A stretch of DNA of 64,000 nt. Source: an uncultured Psychroserpens sp. Lineage in GTDB: Bacteria > Bacteroidota > Bacteroidia > Flavobacteriales > Flavobacteriaceae. The position numbers were made by a program, and so were the translations under genes. Below the pieces are notes generated by a model. That model had not been told where the DNA came from. It did no database searches and saw nothing but the letters and a program-made list of their open reading frames with translations. This document shows, one piece after another, positions 1 to 9,061 of this stretch. The stretch covers positions 335,182 through 399,181 of the forward strand of contig NZ_CANNDQ010000002.1 of NCBI RefSeq assembly GCF_947503375.1, given 5' to 3'. The stretch's first letter is position 1. Each line of letters starts with the position of its first letter.

Positions 1-784
1 TACAAGCGTTCAAAATTCTTATATAAAAGAATTTTTTCTTTTAAAAGAAAAGTCTCGCGAACGCAAAAAATCAGGTTTATTTATTATTGAAGGACAACGA
101 GAATTATCTTTAGCCATTAAAGGAAATTATGATATTGAAGCTTTATTATTCTATCCAGACCTATGCCCTATCGCTGACCTCAACAGACTAACAGCTTCCC
201 AACTTAAGAGAATTGAAATATCAAAAGACGTATTTCAAAAATTGGCGCACAGACAAACCACTGAAGGAATTATTGCAGTAGCTAAAAGTAAAACACATGC
301 AATACAAAAATTGAAATTAAAACGTAAAAACCCACTGCTATTAATAGCTGAAGCGCCTGAAAAACCAGGAAATATTGGTGCGCTCTTACGTACTGCTGAT
401 GCAGCTAATGTTGATGCTATAATTATTGCCAACCCAAAAACCGATTTATATAATCCGAATATCATTAGATCTAGTGTTGGTTGTGTATTTACCAATCAAA
501 TTGCTATAGGTTCAACAAAAGAGATCATCGATTACCTAAAACTAAATGAAATAAATTACTATTGCGCTGCCTTACAAGCATCAATAAATTACCATACTCA
601 AGATTTCACTAAACCTACTGCGATTGTTGTAGGTACTGAAGCTGATGGGCTTACTGAAGCTTGGTTAGAAGCATCAACTCAAAATATAACCATACCCATG
701 CAAGGCGAAATTGATAGTATGAATGTTTCTGTTGCTGCTGGAATTCTTATTTTTGAAGCAAAACGCCAACGTGATTTCAAATAA
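1..784 (+). CDS. TrmH/SpoU-family RNA 2'-O-methyltransferase, 5' partial
   Basis: SAM-dependent methyltransferase expected to 2'-O-methylate a ribose in rRNA or tRNA. The frame is open from base 2, so the start lies outside the window; the TTG at 242 is internal. The visible 260 residues contain an N-terminal substrate-binding part (EGQRELSLA) and the three SpoU motifs: PGNIGALLRTADA with its Asn and Arg, IVVGTEADGLTEAW, and SMNVSVAAGILIFEA. These form the trefoil-knot SAM site. It ends six bases before the M48 protease gene. The exact target nucleotide cannot be read from the sequence; RlmB-like 23S or tRNA specificity are both possible. The family call is secure. Confidence 0.9.
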   Translation, partial: TSVQNSYIKEFFLLKEKSRERKKSGLFIIEGQRELSLAIKGNYDIEALLFYPDLCPIADLNRLTASQLKRIEISKDVFQKLAHRQTTEGIIAVAKSKTHAIQKLKLKRKNPLLLIAEAPEKPGNIGALLRTADAANVDAIIIANPKTDLYNPNIIRSSVGCVFTNQIAIGSTKEIIDYLKLNEINYYCAALQASINYHTQDFTKPTAIVVGTEADGLTEAWLEASTQNITIPMQGEIDSMNVSVAAGILIFEAKRQRDFK

Positions 785-790
785 AAAAAT

Positions 791-2023
791 ATGACTCCAA
801 ATACATTATTCAACATCATTATATGCATTATAGTCATCAGTTTCTTAGTACACAAAATACTTGATGCTTTAAATGCCAAACATTACGACGACGCCATTCC
901 TTTAGAATTGCAAGATGTTTACCATGAAAATGAATATAAGAAATCTCAAGCCTATAAAAAGACAAATTACAAATTTGGTATTTGGAGTTCGCTATTCTCA
1001 ATCACATTAACTTTAGGTTTTCTATTCCTTGATGGTTTTGAATATATAGATCAAATAGCTAGAACCTACAGTGAAAACCCAATTGGCATTGCTTTAATAT
1101 TCTTTGGTATAATTATGATTGGTAGTGACATAATCTCTATGCCATTCTCAATTTATAAAACCTTTGTTATTGAAGAGAAATTCGGATTTAACACAACCAC
1201 AGTTAAAACCTTTATTCTTGATAAAATAAAAGGTTGGCTTATGATGGCAATCATTGGTGGTAGTATTTTAGCACTTATCATTTGGTTTTATCAACAAACA
1301 CGAGAAACATTCTGGTTATATGCATGGGCAATAGTGATTGTATTCACCATTTTCATGAATTTGTTTTATGCCAAACTCATTGTCCCTCTTTTTAATAAAC
1401 AAACACCATTAGAAGAAGGCCCTCTTAGAGAAAAAATTTCAGAATATGCACAATCTGTAGGGTTTAGTCTTAATAAAATTTTTGTAATAGACGGCTCCAA
1501 ACGAAGCACAAAAGCAAATGCCTACTTTTCTGGCTTTGGTAATGAAAAGCGCATAACACTCTACGACACGCTTGTTAATGATTTAGAAGCGGAAGAAATT
1601 GTAGCAGTCTTAGCCCATGAAGTTGGGCACTACAAAAAGAAACATATTATTTTCAACCTTACAGCCTCAATATTGCTTACAGGTCTAATGTTGTACATTC
1701 TATCTGTTTTTATTTCTAATCCATTACTTTCTAATGCATTAGGCGTAGACCAGCAAAGTTTTCATGTAGGCTTGATCGCCTTCGGATTGCTTTATGCACC
1801 TATTTCTGAACTTACTGGATTGGTAATGAATTGGTTTTCTAGAAAATTTGAATATCAAGCTGACGATTATGCTAAAAACACTTACGATGCAGCACCTCTT
1901 ATTACGTCATTAAAAAAATTATCTAAAAATAGTCTGAGTAACTTGACACCACACCCTCTATATGTTTGGATGCATTATTCTCACCCAACATTATTACAAC
2001 GTGTTAGAAATTTGAAAGCTTAA
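791..2023 (+). CDS. M48-family zinc metalloprotease (Ste24/CAAX protease-like)
   Basis: Integral-membrane zinc endopeptidase of 410 residues. The N-terminal third matches the CAAX-prenyl-protease-type membrane domain with several hydrophobic helices (about 8-22, 65-85, 100-120, 150-170, 178-200). The catalytic motif HEVGH lies at about residues 276-280, and a downstream EYQADDYA provides the third zinc ligand, as in Ste24. Two more helices follow the HEXXH. Bacteria have no prenylated CAAX proteins of the yeast type, so the likely role is membrane-protein quality control, as for HtpX; this is inference. It follows the methyltransferase gene after six bases and is probably co-transcribed with it. 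Confidence 0.9.
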   Translation: MTPNTLFNIIICIIVISFLVHKILDALNAKHYDDAIPLELQDVYHENEYKKSQAYKKTNYKFGIWSSLFSITLTLGFLFLDGFEYIDQIARTYSENPIGIALIFFGIIMIGSDIISMPFSIYKTFVIEEKFGFNTTTVKTFILDKIKGWLMMAIIGGSILALIIWFYQQTRETFWLYAWAIVIVFTIFMNLFYAKLIVPLFNKQTPLEEGPLREKISEYAQSVGFSLNKIFVIDGSKRSTKANAYFSGFGNEKRITLYDTLVNDLEAEEIVAVLAHEVGHYKKKHIIFNLTASILLTGLMLYILSVFISNPLLSNALGVDQQSFHVGLIAFGLLYAPISELTGLVMNWFSRKFEYQADDYAKNTYDAAPLITSLKKLSKNSLSNLTPHPLYVWMHYSHPTLLQRVRNLKA

Positions 2024-2057
2024 ATTTAGGAACTACTAAAAAAAATATAAAATTATA

Positions 2058-2087
2058 TTGATTTAATTGATATATCAATTATATTTA
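2058..2087 (+). promoter_or_regulatory. Promoter of the MarR gene with an embedded operator palindrome
   Basis: A Bacteroidota-type promoter can be read as TTG at 2058-2060, a 19-base spacer, and TATATTTA at 2080-2087 (one mismatch from TAnnTTTG). The 18-base perfect palindrome TAATTGATATATCAATTA at 2064-2081 fills the spacer and overlaps the -7 element. This is the position expected for a repressor site, and the downstream gene encodes a MarR regulator, so autorepression is inferred. Confidence 0.6.
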
Positions 2088-2107
2088 CATCAACTAAAAA
2101 TAATTTC

Positions 2108-2542
2108 ATGTTTCTGTTACCAAATGAATCTGTTTTTTACAGTATAGAAAAAGCAATAAAGACCTATAGACGTTTGGCACAAAATGAACTGGCAAAAGCC
2201 TTCAATGATATAACGATAGATCAGGCATTAATTTTGATTTTTATTGCTAACAACCCTAAACTCAATCAAGCAGAAATAAGCGAACTTATTTTTAAAGATC
2301 GAGGCTCTGTAACTCGAATGATTGAATTGCTAGTTAAAAATAACTACTTGAGCAGAGAAATTCATCACTTAGATAGACGTAAATTTAAATTAGATGTCAC
2401 TAAAAAAGGTGAAATAGCACTGCATAAGATTACAGCAATTGTTGCTGAAAATAGATCAGTCGCTCTAGAAAATATTACTAAAAAACAAACAGGCTCATTA
2501 CAACAAACATTAAATCAGATAATTACTAATTGTTCAAAATAA
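2108..2542 (+). CDS. MarR-family transcriptional regulator
   Basis: Winged helix-turn-helix regulator of 144 residues, a normal length for MarR. The DNA-binding region lies at about 55-100: a recognition-helix segment SELIFKDRGSVTRMIELL followed by the wing with the hallmark DRRKFKLDVTKKG. The flanking helices are the usual dimerisation parts. The ATG lies 20 bases after the promoter's -7 element, giving a short leader. The gene is followed after four bases by an exported SnoaL-like protein that is probably in the same transcript and under its control. The ligand is unknown. The palindrome in its promoter is the best candidate operator. Confidence 0.9.
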   Translation: MFLLPNESVFYSIEKAIKTYRRLAQNELAKAFNDITIDQALILIFIANNPKLNQAEISELIFKDRGSVTRMIELLVKNNYLSREIHHLDRRKFKLDVTKKGEIALHKITAIVAENRSVALENITKKQTGSLQQTLNQIITNCSK

Positions 2543-2546
2543 TATC

Positions 2547-3029
2547 ATGAAAAATCTCATCTTAACTTTCGTCATTGCATGCTGTTCAACACTCTACATT
2601 TCTGCACAGAATCAAACAGAAAAAGTAAACTCGTTTTCAGAAGCTTATCTCAAAGCATATTTTAATATGGAGCTTGAAAAATCTAGTGAATTCATGGATG
2701 ACAATATGGTCTGGACTGATCCAACTTGGAGTGAAATTGACCCAAAAAACAAACCAATCACTGGAAAACAAAATATTCTTAACCATTTAAAAATGGTATC
2801 AGACGGCATTTCAAACATGTCGTATAAAATTGACCATCAGTTTCAAGCAGCAGATATACACATTTTTGAAGGCATCTTAAGTTATTCTTGGACTAATACG
2901 CAAGGTAAAGTATTTTCATTTTCTATACGTGAGGTCACTATCTTGAAGGTAAAAAATCAAAAAATCATTGAGCATAGTGACTATGCTGATTTTAAAACAT
3001 GGAGAAAACAATACCAGCAACAAGTATAG
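2547..3029 (+). CDS. Exported SnoaL/NTF2-like protein
   Basis: This 160-residue protein has a cleavable signal peptide (about 1-20, ending YISAQ), which places it in the periplasm. The mature part resembles the SnoaL/NTF2-like fold. Residues about 30-75 give the helix and first strand (YLKAYFNMELEKSSEFMDD, then MVWTDPTWSE), a GKQNILNHLK helix follows, and the C-terminal sheet contains REVTILKVKNQKI. This fold is used by enzymes and by binding proteins, and no catalytic residues can be assigned here. It sits four bases behind the MarR gene, so it is probably a regulated member of that two-gene unit. Function is otherwise unknown. Confidence 0.7.
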   Translation: MKNLILTFVIACCSTLYISAQNQTEKVNSFSEAYLKAYFNMELEKSSEFMDDNMVWTDPTWSEIDPKNKPITGKQNILNHLKMVSDGISNMSYKIDHQFQAADIHIFEGILSYSWTNTQGKVFSFSIREVTILKVKNQKIIEHSDYADFKTWRKQYQQQV

Positions 3030-3216
3030 TAATTTTATTTTACGCTAATTTTTGCTATTTCTATCTTTATATTAAACTACATTATATCTATTCTTTTTTA
3101 ACCAGTATTTTTTTCTGAATAAATTACTATAGCCTTAATTAAGATGAAATCTTAACTTCAAAACAAAATCACGCTAACCCATTGCACATTACATTTGTTA
3201 TTGCTACTTTAGTTTT

Positions 3217-5421
3217 ATGGCAGAGGTAGATATTGAAAAAGAAAAAGCAGATATTGCAAAAGCTTACAAACGACTTCTAAAAGTAAGTTATCAAACGCTC
3301 ACAGCAACCGATAAAAAGCTAATACGTGAAGCTTTTGAAGTTGCTGTTGATGCCCATAAAGATCAGCGCCGAAAATCTGGCGAAGCCTATATATTTCATC
3401 CCATTGCTGTAGCTACTATAGTTGCTTCAGAAATTGGATTGGATGCCACTTGTATTGCTGCTGCACTTCTACATGATGTTGTTGAAGATAGTGACGATTA
3501 TACACTTGCAGATATTGAACGACTCTTTGGTGCTACCATTGCACGAATAGTTGATGGCCTAACTAAAATATCATCGTTAAATAAAGATGCTGATGTTTCT
3601 ACTCAAGCAGAGAATTTTCGTAAAATGCTCCTCACGCTCAATGATGATGTGCGTGTTATCATTATAAAAATAGCAGACCGACTCCATAATATGCAAACTA
3701 TGGACTCGATGCGACGTGACAAACAAGAAAAAATTGCCTCTGAAACCCTATACATTTATGCTCCTCTTGCACATAGAATTGGGCTTTATAATATCAAGAC
3801 CGAACTAGAAGATCTTGGCTTAAAATACACTGAACCCGAAGTGTATAATGATATTCTAGAAAAGATAAAAGAAAGTAAAGAAGATCAAGACAATTATATC
3901 AAAGCTTTTTCTAAGGTAATAGTAGATTCCTTAAATAATGAAGGCTTGAATTACGAAATTAAAGGACGACCAAAATCCATATATTCTATTCGTAGAAAAA
4001 TGGTGAAACAAGGCGTTTCTTTTGATGAAGTCTATGATAAGTTTGCTGTAAGAATTATCTATAAATCAGATGTGTCAAATGAAAAATTCTTAGCTTGGAA
4101 AATATATTCTATAGTAACAGATCACTTTACACCTAATCCTACAAGATTACGTGATTGGATCTCATCACCAAAGTCTACAGGCTATGAAGCACTTCATATT
4201 ACAGTTATGGGACCTAAAGGGCGTTGGGTAGAAGTACAAATCCGTAGTGAACGCATGAACGAAATAGCTGAAAAAGGCTATGCAGCACATTATAAATACA
4301 AACAAGGCAATGCTGAAGACGCACTTGATACTTGGATTGACAAACTTCAAGAAGCACTTGAAAGTAACGAAACTAATGCCGTAGATTTTGTCGAACAATT
4401 TAAACTCAACCTCTACTCTAAAGAAATATATGTATTTACGCCAAATGGTGATTTAAAATCACTTCCAAAAGGTGCCACACCTCTTGACTTTGCATTTAGT
4501 GTTCATACGCAAGTAGGAATGAAAACTCGTGGTGCTAAAGTAAATGGAAAGCTTGTTCCCTTGAGTCATGAACTTTCAAGTGGTGATCAAGTTGAGATTT
4601 TAACTTCAGAAAATGCCAAACCCAATAGTAACTGGTTAGATTATGCAACTACTGCCAGAGCCAGAAGTAAAATAAAATCGTCACTTAAGGATGAGAAAAA
4701 AGTAATTGCCGAAGACGGAAAAGAGATTTTAAGACGAAAACTCAAACAACTTAAGATCACATTAGATGAAAAATCGGTAAATGAAATGGTAAATCATTTC
4801 AAGTTGAAAACTAGTCTTGATTTATTTTACAGAGTAGGTATTGGTACCATAGACAATAAAATGTTAAAGGAATATGCGTCTTCTAGAAGCAACATGTTCA
4901 TGACCTACATTAAAAATAAAATTAGAAAACCAACTGTAGCACCAGATATTGATAAAGAGGAAATCACTGCCAAATACGACATGCTTGTTTTTGGTAAGGA
5001 AGAAGAAAAACTCGATTATAAATTATCAACCTGCTGTAACCCGATTCCAGGCGATCAAGTCTTTGGCTTCTTGACAATTAATGATGGCATTAAAGTGCAC
5101 AAAAAAAATTGTCCGAATGCACTAAGTTTACAATCTAATTATGCTTATCGTATTATGCAGGCCAAATGGATAGATTCTTCACAGCAAGAATTTGCTGCAC
5201 AAATCGCATTATCTGGTATAGACAATCTTGGTCTAGTTAACAACATTACAAAAGAGATTTCATCCAATATGCATGTAAATATGAAGAGTATAAGTTTTGA
5301 TACTGATGGTGGTGTTTTTACAGGAAAAATTAATGTCGTAGTCACTAATAATACCATGCTAAAAAAACTTATGGATAACCTTAAAAAAATTAATGGAATA
5401 GATAAGGTGACAAGAGTTTAA
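3217..5421 (+). CDS. rel: Bifunctional (p)ppGpp synthetase/hydrolase (Rel/SpoT type)
   Basis: Long stringent-response enzyme of 734 residues. The order is: HD hydrolase domain (about 45-200, with HPIAVATIV, ALLHDVVEDSD near residue 85 and ADRLHNMQT); synthetase domain (about 240-360, with GRPKSIYSI, YDKFAVRIIY and SPKSTGYEALH); TGS domain (about 395-455, KEIYVFTPNGDLKSLPKGAT); a conserved-cysteine segment (STCCNPIPGD); and a C-terminal ACT domain (about 660-730). The hydrolase HD pair is intact, and the synthetase loop reads RLRD, a basic variant of the RxKD motif of bifunctional enzymes rather than the acidic motif of RelA. It should both make and degrade (p)ppGpp. It is followed by the Fur-family gene. 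Confidence 0.96.
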   Translation: MAEVDIEKEKADIAKAYKRLLKVSYQTLTATDKKLIREAFEVAVDAHKDQRRKSGEAYIFHPIAVATIVASEIGLDATCIAAALLHDVVEDSDDYTLADIERLFGATIARIVDGLTKISSLNKDADVSTQAENFRKMLLTLNDDVRVIIIKIADRLHNMQTMDSMRRDKQEKIASETLYIYAPLAHRIGLYNIKTELEDLGLKYTEPEVYNDILEKIKESKEDQDNYIKAFSKVIVDSLNNEGLNYEIKGRPKSIYSIRRKMVKQGVSFDEVYDKFAVRIIYKSDVSNEKFLAWKIYSIVTDHFTPNPTRLRDWISSPKSTGYEALHITVMGPKGRWVEVQIRSERMNEIAEKGYAAHYKYKQGNAEDALDTWIDKLQEALESNETNAVDFVEQFKLNLYSKEIYVFTPNGDLKSLPKGATPLDFAFSVHTQVGMKTRGAKVNGKLVPLSHELSSGDQVEILTSENAKPNSNWLDYATTARARSKIKSSLKDEKKVIAEDGKEILRRKLKQLKITLDEKSVNEMVNHFKLKTSLDLFYRVGIGTIDNKMLKEYASSRSNMFMTYIKNKIRKPTVAPDIDKEEITAKYDMLVFGKEEEKLDYKLSTCCNPIPGDQVFGFLTINDGIKVHKKNCPNALSLQSNYAYRIMQAKWIDSSQQEFAAQIALSGIDNLGLVNNITKEISSNMHVNMKSISFDTDGGVFTGKINVVVTNNTMLKKLMDNLKKINGIDKVTRV

Positions 5422-5429
5422 AAATTGTG

Positions 5430-5437
5430 TAAATTTG
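5430..5437 (+). promoter_or_regulatory. -7 element (TAAATTTG) before the Fur-family gene
   Basis: TAAATTTG matches the Bacteroidota -7 consensus TAnnTTTG exactly and lies within the 26-base gap between rel and the Fur-family gene. Transcription would start only a few bases before the ATG at 5448, giving an almost leaderless mRNA. No good -33 TTTG was found at the standard spacing, so confidence is moderate. Confidence 0.45.
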
Positions 5438-5447
5438 TCGCTTAGTT

Positions 5448-5903
5448 ATGAGTGAAAAAATAGAACAGACAAATCAAGAGATCGTAAAAAACGTTTTTAC
5501 GCAATTTCTAGAAGAAAAAGGCCACAGAAAAACACCTGAGCGTTACGCTATACTTCAAGAAATCTATGATAGTGAAGAACATTTTGATATAGAATCGTTA
5601 TACATCAAAATGAAAAACAAGAATTATCGCGTAAGTCGTGCTACACTTTACAATACTATTGAAATTCTTTTAGAATGCGCCTTGGTTCGTAAACATCAGT
5701 TTGGTCAAAACCAAGCCCATTATGAAAAATCTTATTTCGATAAACAACACGATCATGTCATTTTAACCGATACTGGTGAAGTGATAGAGTTTTGTGACCC
5801 TCGAATTCAATCTATAAAAAAAACAATAGAAGAGGTGTTCGATATCTCTATATCTAATCATTCACTCTACTTTTACGGCACAAAAAACAAACCAACAAAC
5901 TAA
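5448..5903 (+). CDS. Fur-family transcriptional regulator without the Cys4 zinc site
   Basis: This 151-residue protein belongs to the ferric-uptake-regulator family. An N-terminal winged helix covers about 10-85 ([12 protein letters not shown], then the recognition part [14 protein letters not shown]), followed by the dimerisation/metal domain with [15 protein letters not shown]. The CxxC pairs that hold the structural zinc in most Fur proteins are missing: the usual segment reads [14 protein letters not shown] and the C-terminal tail has no cysteine. The regulatory metal site (His/Glu/Asp around residues 95-135) appears to be kept. Whether it senses iron, zinc or peroxide cannot be told. It lies between rel and purA with eight bases to purA, so purA is probably co-transcribed. 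Confidence 0.88.
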   Translation: MSEKIEQTNQEIVKNVFTQFLEEKGHRKTPERYAILQEIYDSEEHFDIESLYIKMKNKNYRVSRATLYNTIEILLECALVRKHQFGQNQAHYEKSYFDKQHDHVILTDTGEVIEFCDPRIQSIKKTIEEVFDISISNHSLYFYGTKNKPTN

Positions 5904-5910
5904 TTACACA

Positions 5911-7182
5911 ATGGCAGTAGATTTACTACTAGGATTACAATGGGGCGATGAAGGCAAAGGAAAAATTGTTGATGTACTCACCTCAAAATATAATATTATT
6001 GCACGCTTTCAAGGAGGTCCAAATGCTGGACATACACTAGAATTTGATGGTATTAAACATGTGTTACGTACCATTCCGTCAGGAATTTTTCATGACGATT
6101 CTATCAATGTGATTGGTAATGGAGTGGTTATTGACCCTGTTGTTTTTGTTCAAGAATTAGATGGTTTAGATCAGTTTAACTTAGATTATAAATCAAAACT
6201 TATAATCTCAAGAAAAGCACACGTTATTCTACCAACGCATCGCTTATTAGATGCTGCTTCTGAAACGGCTAAAGGGAAAGCTAAAATTGGATCGACACTC
6301 AAAGGTATTGGCCCAACTTATATGGATAAAACGGGTCGTAATGGCATTAGAATAGGTGACCTTGAATTAACCAATTGGAAAGAAAAATATAGAGCATTGG
6401 CTAACAAACATGAGGCCATGATTGGGTTCTACAATGTAGACATTCAATATGATTTAAAAGAAATGGAAGCTGAGTTTTTTGCCGCTGTAGAACGTTTAAA
6501 AGAATTACAATTCATAGATAGTGAAGAGTATTTAAATCAAGCTCTTAAAAATGGAAAACCTATTCTGGCTGAAGGCGCACAAGGTTCACTTTTAGATATT
6601 GATTTTGGCACTTATCCTTTTGTTACCTCTTCAAATACTACAGCTTCAGGCGCATGTACAGGTTTGGGCGTAGCACCAAATAAAATTGGTGAAGTTTTCG
6701 GAATCTTTAAAGCCTACACAACACGTGTTGGTTCAGGACCTTTTCCAACAGAATTATTTGATGAAATTGGTGCAGAAATGGCTAAAGTTGGTCACGAATT
6801 TGGAGCGGTTACTGGTCGCCCGAGACGTTGTGGTTGGTTAGATCTTGTAGCTCTTAAATACGCATGTCAAGTTAATGGTGTTACCCAATTAAGTATGATG
6901 AAAGGAGATGTATTGTCTGGTTTTAAAACCTTAAAGGTCTGCACAGCATACAAATATAAAGGTGAAACCATATCGCATTTACCTTTTAATATTGAAGAAG
7001 ATAATGTAACACCTATCTATGCAGAATTTAAAGGCTGGAAAGAAGACTTGACTCAAATGAGAGACGCATCTCAATTTCCCAAAGAGTTAAACGATTATAT
7101 TCTGTTTCTTGAAAAAGAATTAGAAATTCCAATTACTATTGTCTCTGTAGGTCCAGATAGAACACAAACAATTAATAGATAG
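5911..7182 (+). CDS. purA: Adenylosuccinate synthetase
   Basis: Cytoplasmic enzyme that joins IMP and aspartate using GTP to form adenylosuccinate, the first committed step to AMP. At 423 residues it has the full family length. Visible motifs are the P-loop GDEGKGK at residues 12-18 with catalytic Asp13, GGPNAGHT near 36-43, GIGPTYMDKTGRNGIR (IMP loop), GAQGSLLDIDFGTYPFVTSSN, and VTGRPRRCGW near the C-terminus. It starts eight bases after the Fur-family gene. Purine synthesis next to a (p)ppGpp enzyme is notable because (p)ppGpp inhibits PurA in several bacteria, although the linkage may be incidental. Confidence 0.97.
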   Translation: MAVDLLLGLQWGDEGKGKIVDVLTSKYNIIARFQGGPNAGHTLEFDGIKHVLRTIPSGIFHDDSINVIGNGVVIDPVVFVQELDGLDQFNLDYKSKLIISRKAHVILPTHRLLDAASETAKGKAKIGSTLKGIGPTYMDKTGRNGIRIGDLELTNWKEKYRALANKHEAMIGFYNVDIQYDLKEMEAEFFAAVERLKELQFIDSEEYLNQALKNGKPILAEGAQGSLLDIDFGTYPFVTSSNTTASGACTGLGVAPNKIGEVFGIFKAYTTRVGSGPFPTELFDEIGAEMAKVGHEFGAVTGRPRRCGWLDLVALKYACQVNGVTQLSMMKGDVLSGFKTLKVCTAYKYKGETISHLPFNIEEDNVTPIYAEFKGWKEDLTQMRDASQFPKELNDYILFLEKELEIPITIVSVGPDRTQTINR

Positions 7183-7227
7183 GTATTAAAAATCTGTTAA
7201 GGCATACTATTCCGAGAAGATAATAGT

Positions 7228-7235
7228 TATTTTTG
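7228..7235 (+). promoter_or_regulatory. -7 element (TATTTTTG) before the OstA-like gene
   Basis: TATTTTTG matches TAnnTTTG and ends 17 bases before the TTG start at 7253, which implies a short leader and supports that start. A matching -33 TTTG is not obvious. Confidence 0.4.
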
Positions 7236-7252
7236 GAGCAAATCATACAACC

Positions 7253-9061
7253 TTGAATCTAATTTTTAGATATATATTCACTTTAGCTTGTTGCCTTTCA
7301 ACATGGCTATCATATACACAAGAGACTAAGCCCAAAAAGATAAAAATTGAGTACTCTGGCTTCACTGTTAAAGACTCTCTCAAAGGAGATAATGTCACTA
7401 CATTTGTAAGAAGTGACCAATCACAAATTCACATCGTCCATGAAGGGGTTGATATGTGGTGTGATAAAGCTATATATTATCAAAATGAAGATTTCATTGA
7501 AGCCTTCAGTGATGTTGTCATGAAACAAGGCGACACAATTAATATGAGTGCAAAATATGTAGAATACAGTGGTATTACACAACTTGCATTTGCTGCAGGT
7601 GATGTGGTTTTAACTGAACCTCAATCGGTTTTAACTACAGATACGCTTTATTTTGATCGTACTAAACAACAGGCCTATTATAGAACTAAAGGAAAAGTTG
7701 TTAGAGACTCGTCAGGAACCATTACCAGTCAAGTCGGTCGTTACTATATGAACGATAAAAAATACCGCTTTTTAAAAGATGTGGTTTTAGTTAATCCAGA
7801 TTATACTTTGAATACAAACCAGCTCGATTTCTATTCTGAAACTGGTCATTCCTACATGTATGGCCCTTCAACTATCGTTGGAGAAACCAGTAAAATTTAC
7901 TGTGAGCGTGGTTTCTATGACACTAATAATGATACTGGTTATTTTATTAAAAACTCAAAGATCAATTATGATAATCGCGAAGTAATCGGTGATAGCCTTT
8001 ACTTCGATAGAAATAAAAATTTTGCATCAGCTACTAATAATATAACAGTAACTGATACTATTAACAACAGCATAATCAAAGGCCATTATGCTGAAGTTTT
8101 CCGAGAAAAAGACTCTGTATTCATCACTAAACGTGCGCTTGCAATTACTGTTCAAGAAAAGGATTCTATTTATATCCATGCCGATACACTAATGGTCACA
8201 GGAAAACCAGAACATCGAATCACTAGAGCTTATTACAATGCAAAAATGTATAAAAGTGACATGAGTGGGAAAGCAGATTCGATTCATGCAGACCATAAAA
8301 CAGGATTAACACAACTTATCAATTTAAAACGGTTTGACTCTCAAGAAGACTATGCCGAGAAAAGAAATCCGATAGTATGGAATTTAGGCAACCAAATGAC
8401 TGGAGATTCTATTCATTTAATTTCGAATGTCGAAAAAGAAGAGTTAGACTCATTAAAAGTATTTAATAATGCATTTTTAATTAGTAAAGACACACTAGGC
8501 GATGGATTCAATCAAATTAAAGGACAACGTCTAATAGGCTTATTTGAAGATAATGAACTATACAATGTAGATATTATCAAAAATGCAGAAATTATTTACT
8601 ATTCGAGGGACGATAAAGATTCACTAATTGGAATTAATAAATCAAAATCTGGTAGTATTAATATGAAGTTTGATGAGGGCTATAAAATCATAACCTTGCT
8701 CAATCAAGTTGATGGTGATATATATCCTGAATCACAATTCCCAGAAAATGCAAGGCGATTTAGAGGTTTTGTTTGGAGAGGTGATGAACAACCTGAAAGT
8801 GTTGAAGACCTCTTTAATGGCGATCCTCCATTAGAATTACCAAAAATCAAAGGATTAGATGCATTTGTTTCTGAAGAAGAATTTTTTGACGATGCTATGT
8901 TTGAACGCATTGAATCTGCTGATGAGAAAGATGATGATGATGAAAAAAAAGCCTCAAGAAACTTACCAAAAGATATCAAAGATGCCAAAGCAGAAAAAGA
9001 CGCTATCACAACAGATAAGCTTCCCAAACCACTGATAAAAAAAGAAAAAAAGAAGAATTGA
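7253..9061 (+). CDS. OstA/LptA-like outer-membrane LPS transport protein
   Basis: This 602-residue exported protein has a signal peptide at about 1-20 (LACCLSTWLSYTQ). The body is a long run of OstA-type beta-strand repeats such as VDMWCDKAIYYQNEDFIEA, TQLAFAAGDVVL and REVIGDSLYFDRNKNFASA, the beta-taco fold of LptA and the N-terminal part of LptD. The family guides lipopolysaccharide across the periplasm. There is no C-terminal LptD barrel; the protein instead ends in a low-complexity acidic/lysine-rich tail (about 560-602). The start used is TTG because it gives a complete signal peptide and sits behind a -7 element. The stop overlaps the start of the aminotransferase gene by one base. Confidence 0.8.
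   Translation: MNLIFRYIFTLACCLSTWLSYTQETKPKKIKIEYSGFTVKDSLKGDNVTTFVRSDQSQIHIVHEGVDMWCDKAIYYQNEDFIEAFSDVVMKQGDTINMSAKYVEYSGITQLAFAAGDVVLTEPQSVLTTDTLYFDRTKQQAYYRTKGKVVRDSSGTITSQVGRYYMNDKKYRFLKDVVLVNPDYTLNTNQLDFYSETGHSYMYGPSTIVGETSKIYCERGFYDTNNDTGYFIKNSKINYDNREVIGDSLYFDRNKNFASATNNITVTDTINNSIIKGHYAEVFREKDSVFITKRALAITVQEKDSIYIHADTLMVTGKPEHRITRAYYNAKMYKSDMSGKADSIHADHKTGLTQLINLKRFDSQEDYAEKRNPIVWNLGNQMTGDSIHLISNVEKEELDSLKVFNNAFLISKDTLGDGFNQIKGQRLIGLFEDNELYNVDIIKNAEIIYYSRDDKDSLIGINKSKSGSINMKFDEGYKIITLLNQVDGDIYPESQFPENARRFRGFVWRGDEQPESVEDLFNGDPPLELPKIKGLDAFVSEEEFFDDAMFERIESADEKDDDDEKKASRNLPKDIKDAKAEKDAITTDKLPKPLIKKEKKKN

Noticed and set aside
8900..9060. Lysine/aspartate-rich tail of the OstA-like protein considered as a frameshift product.
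   Set aside because: The frame is continuous to a stop that overlaps the next start, and the composition is typical of disordered tails.
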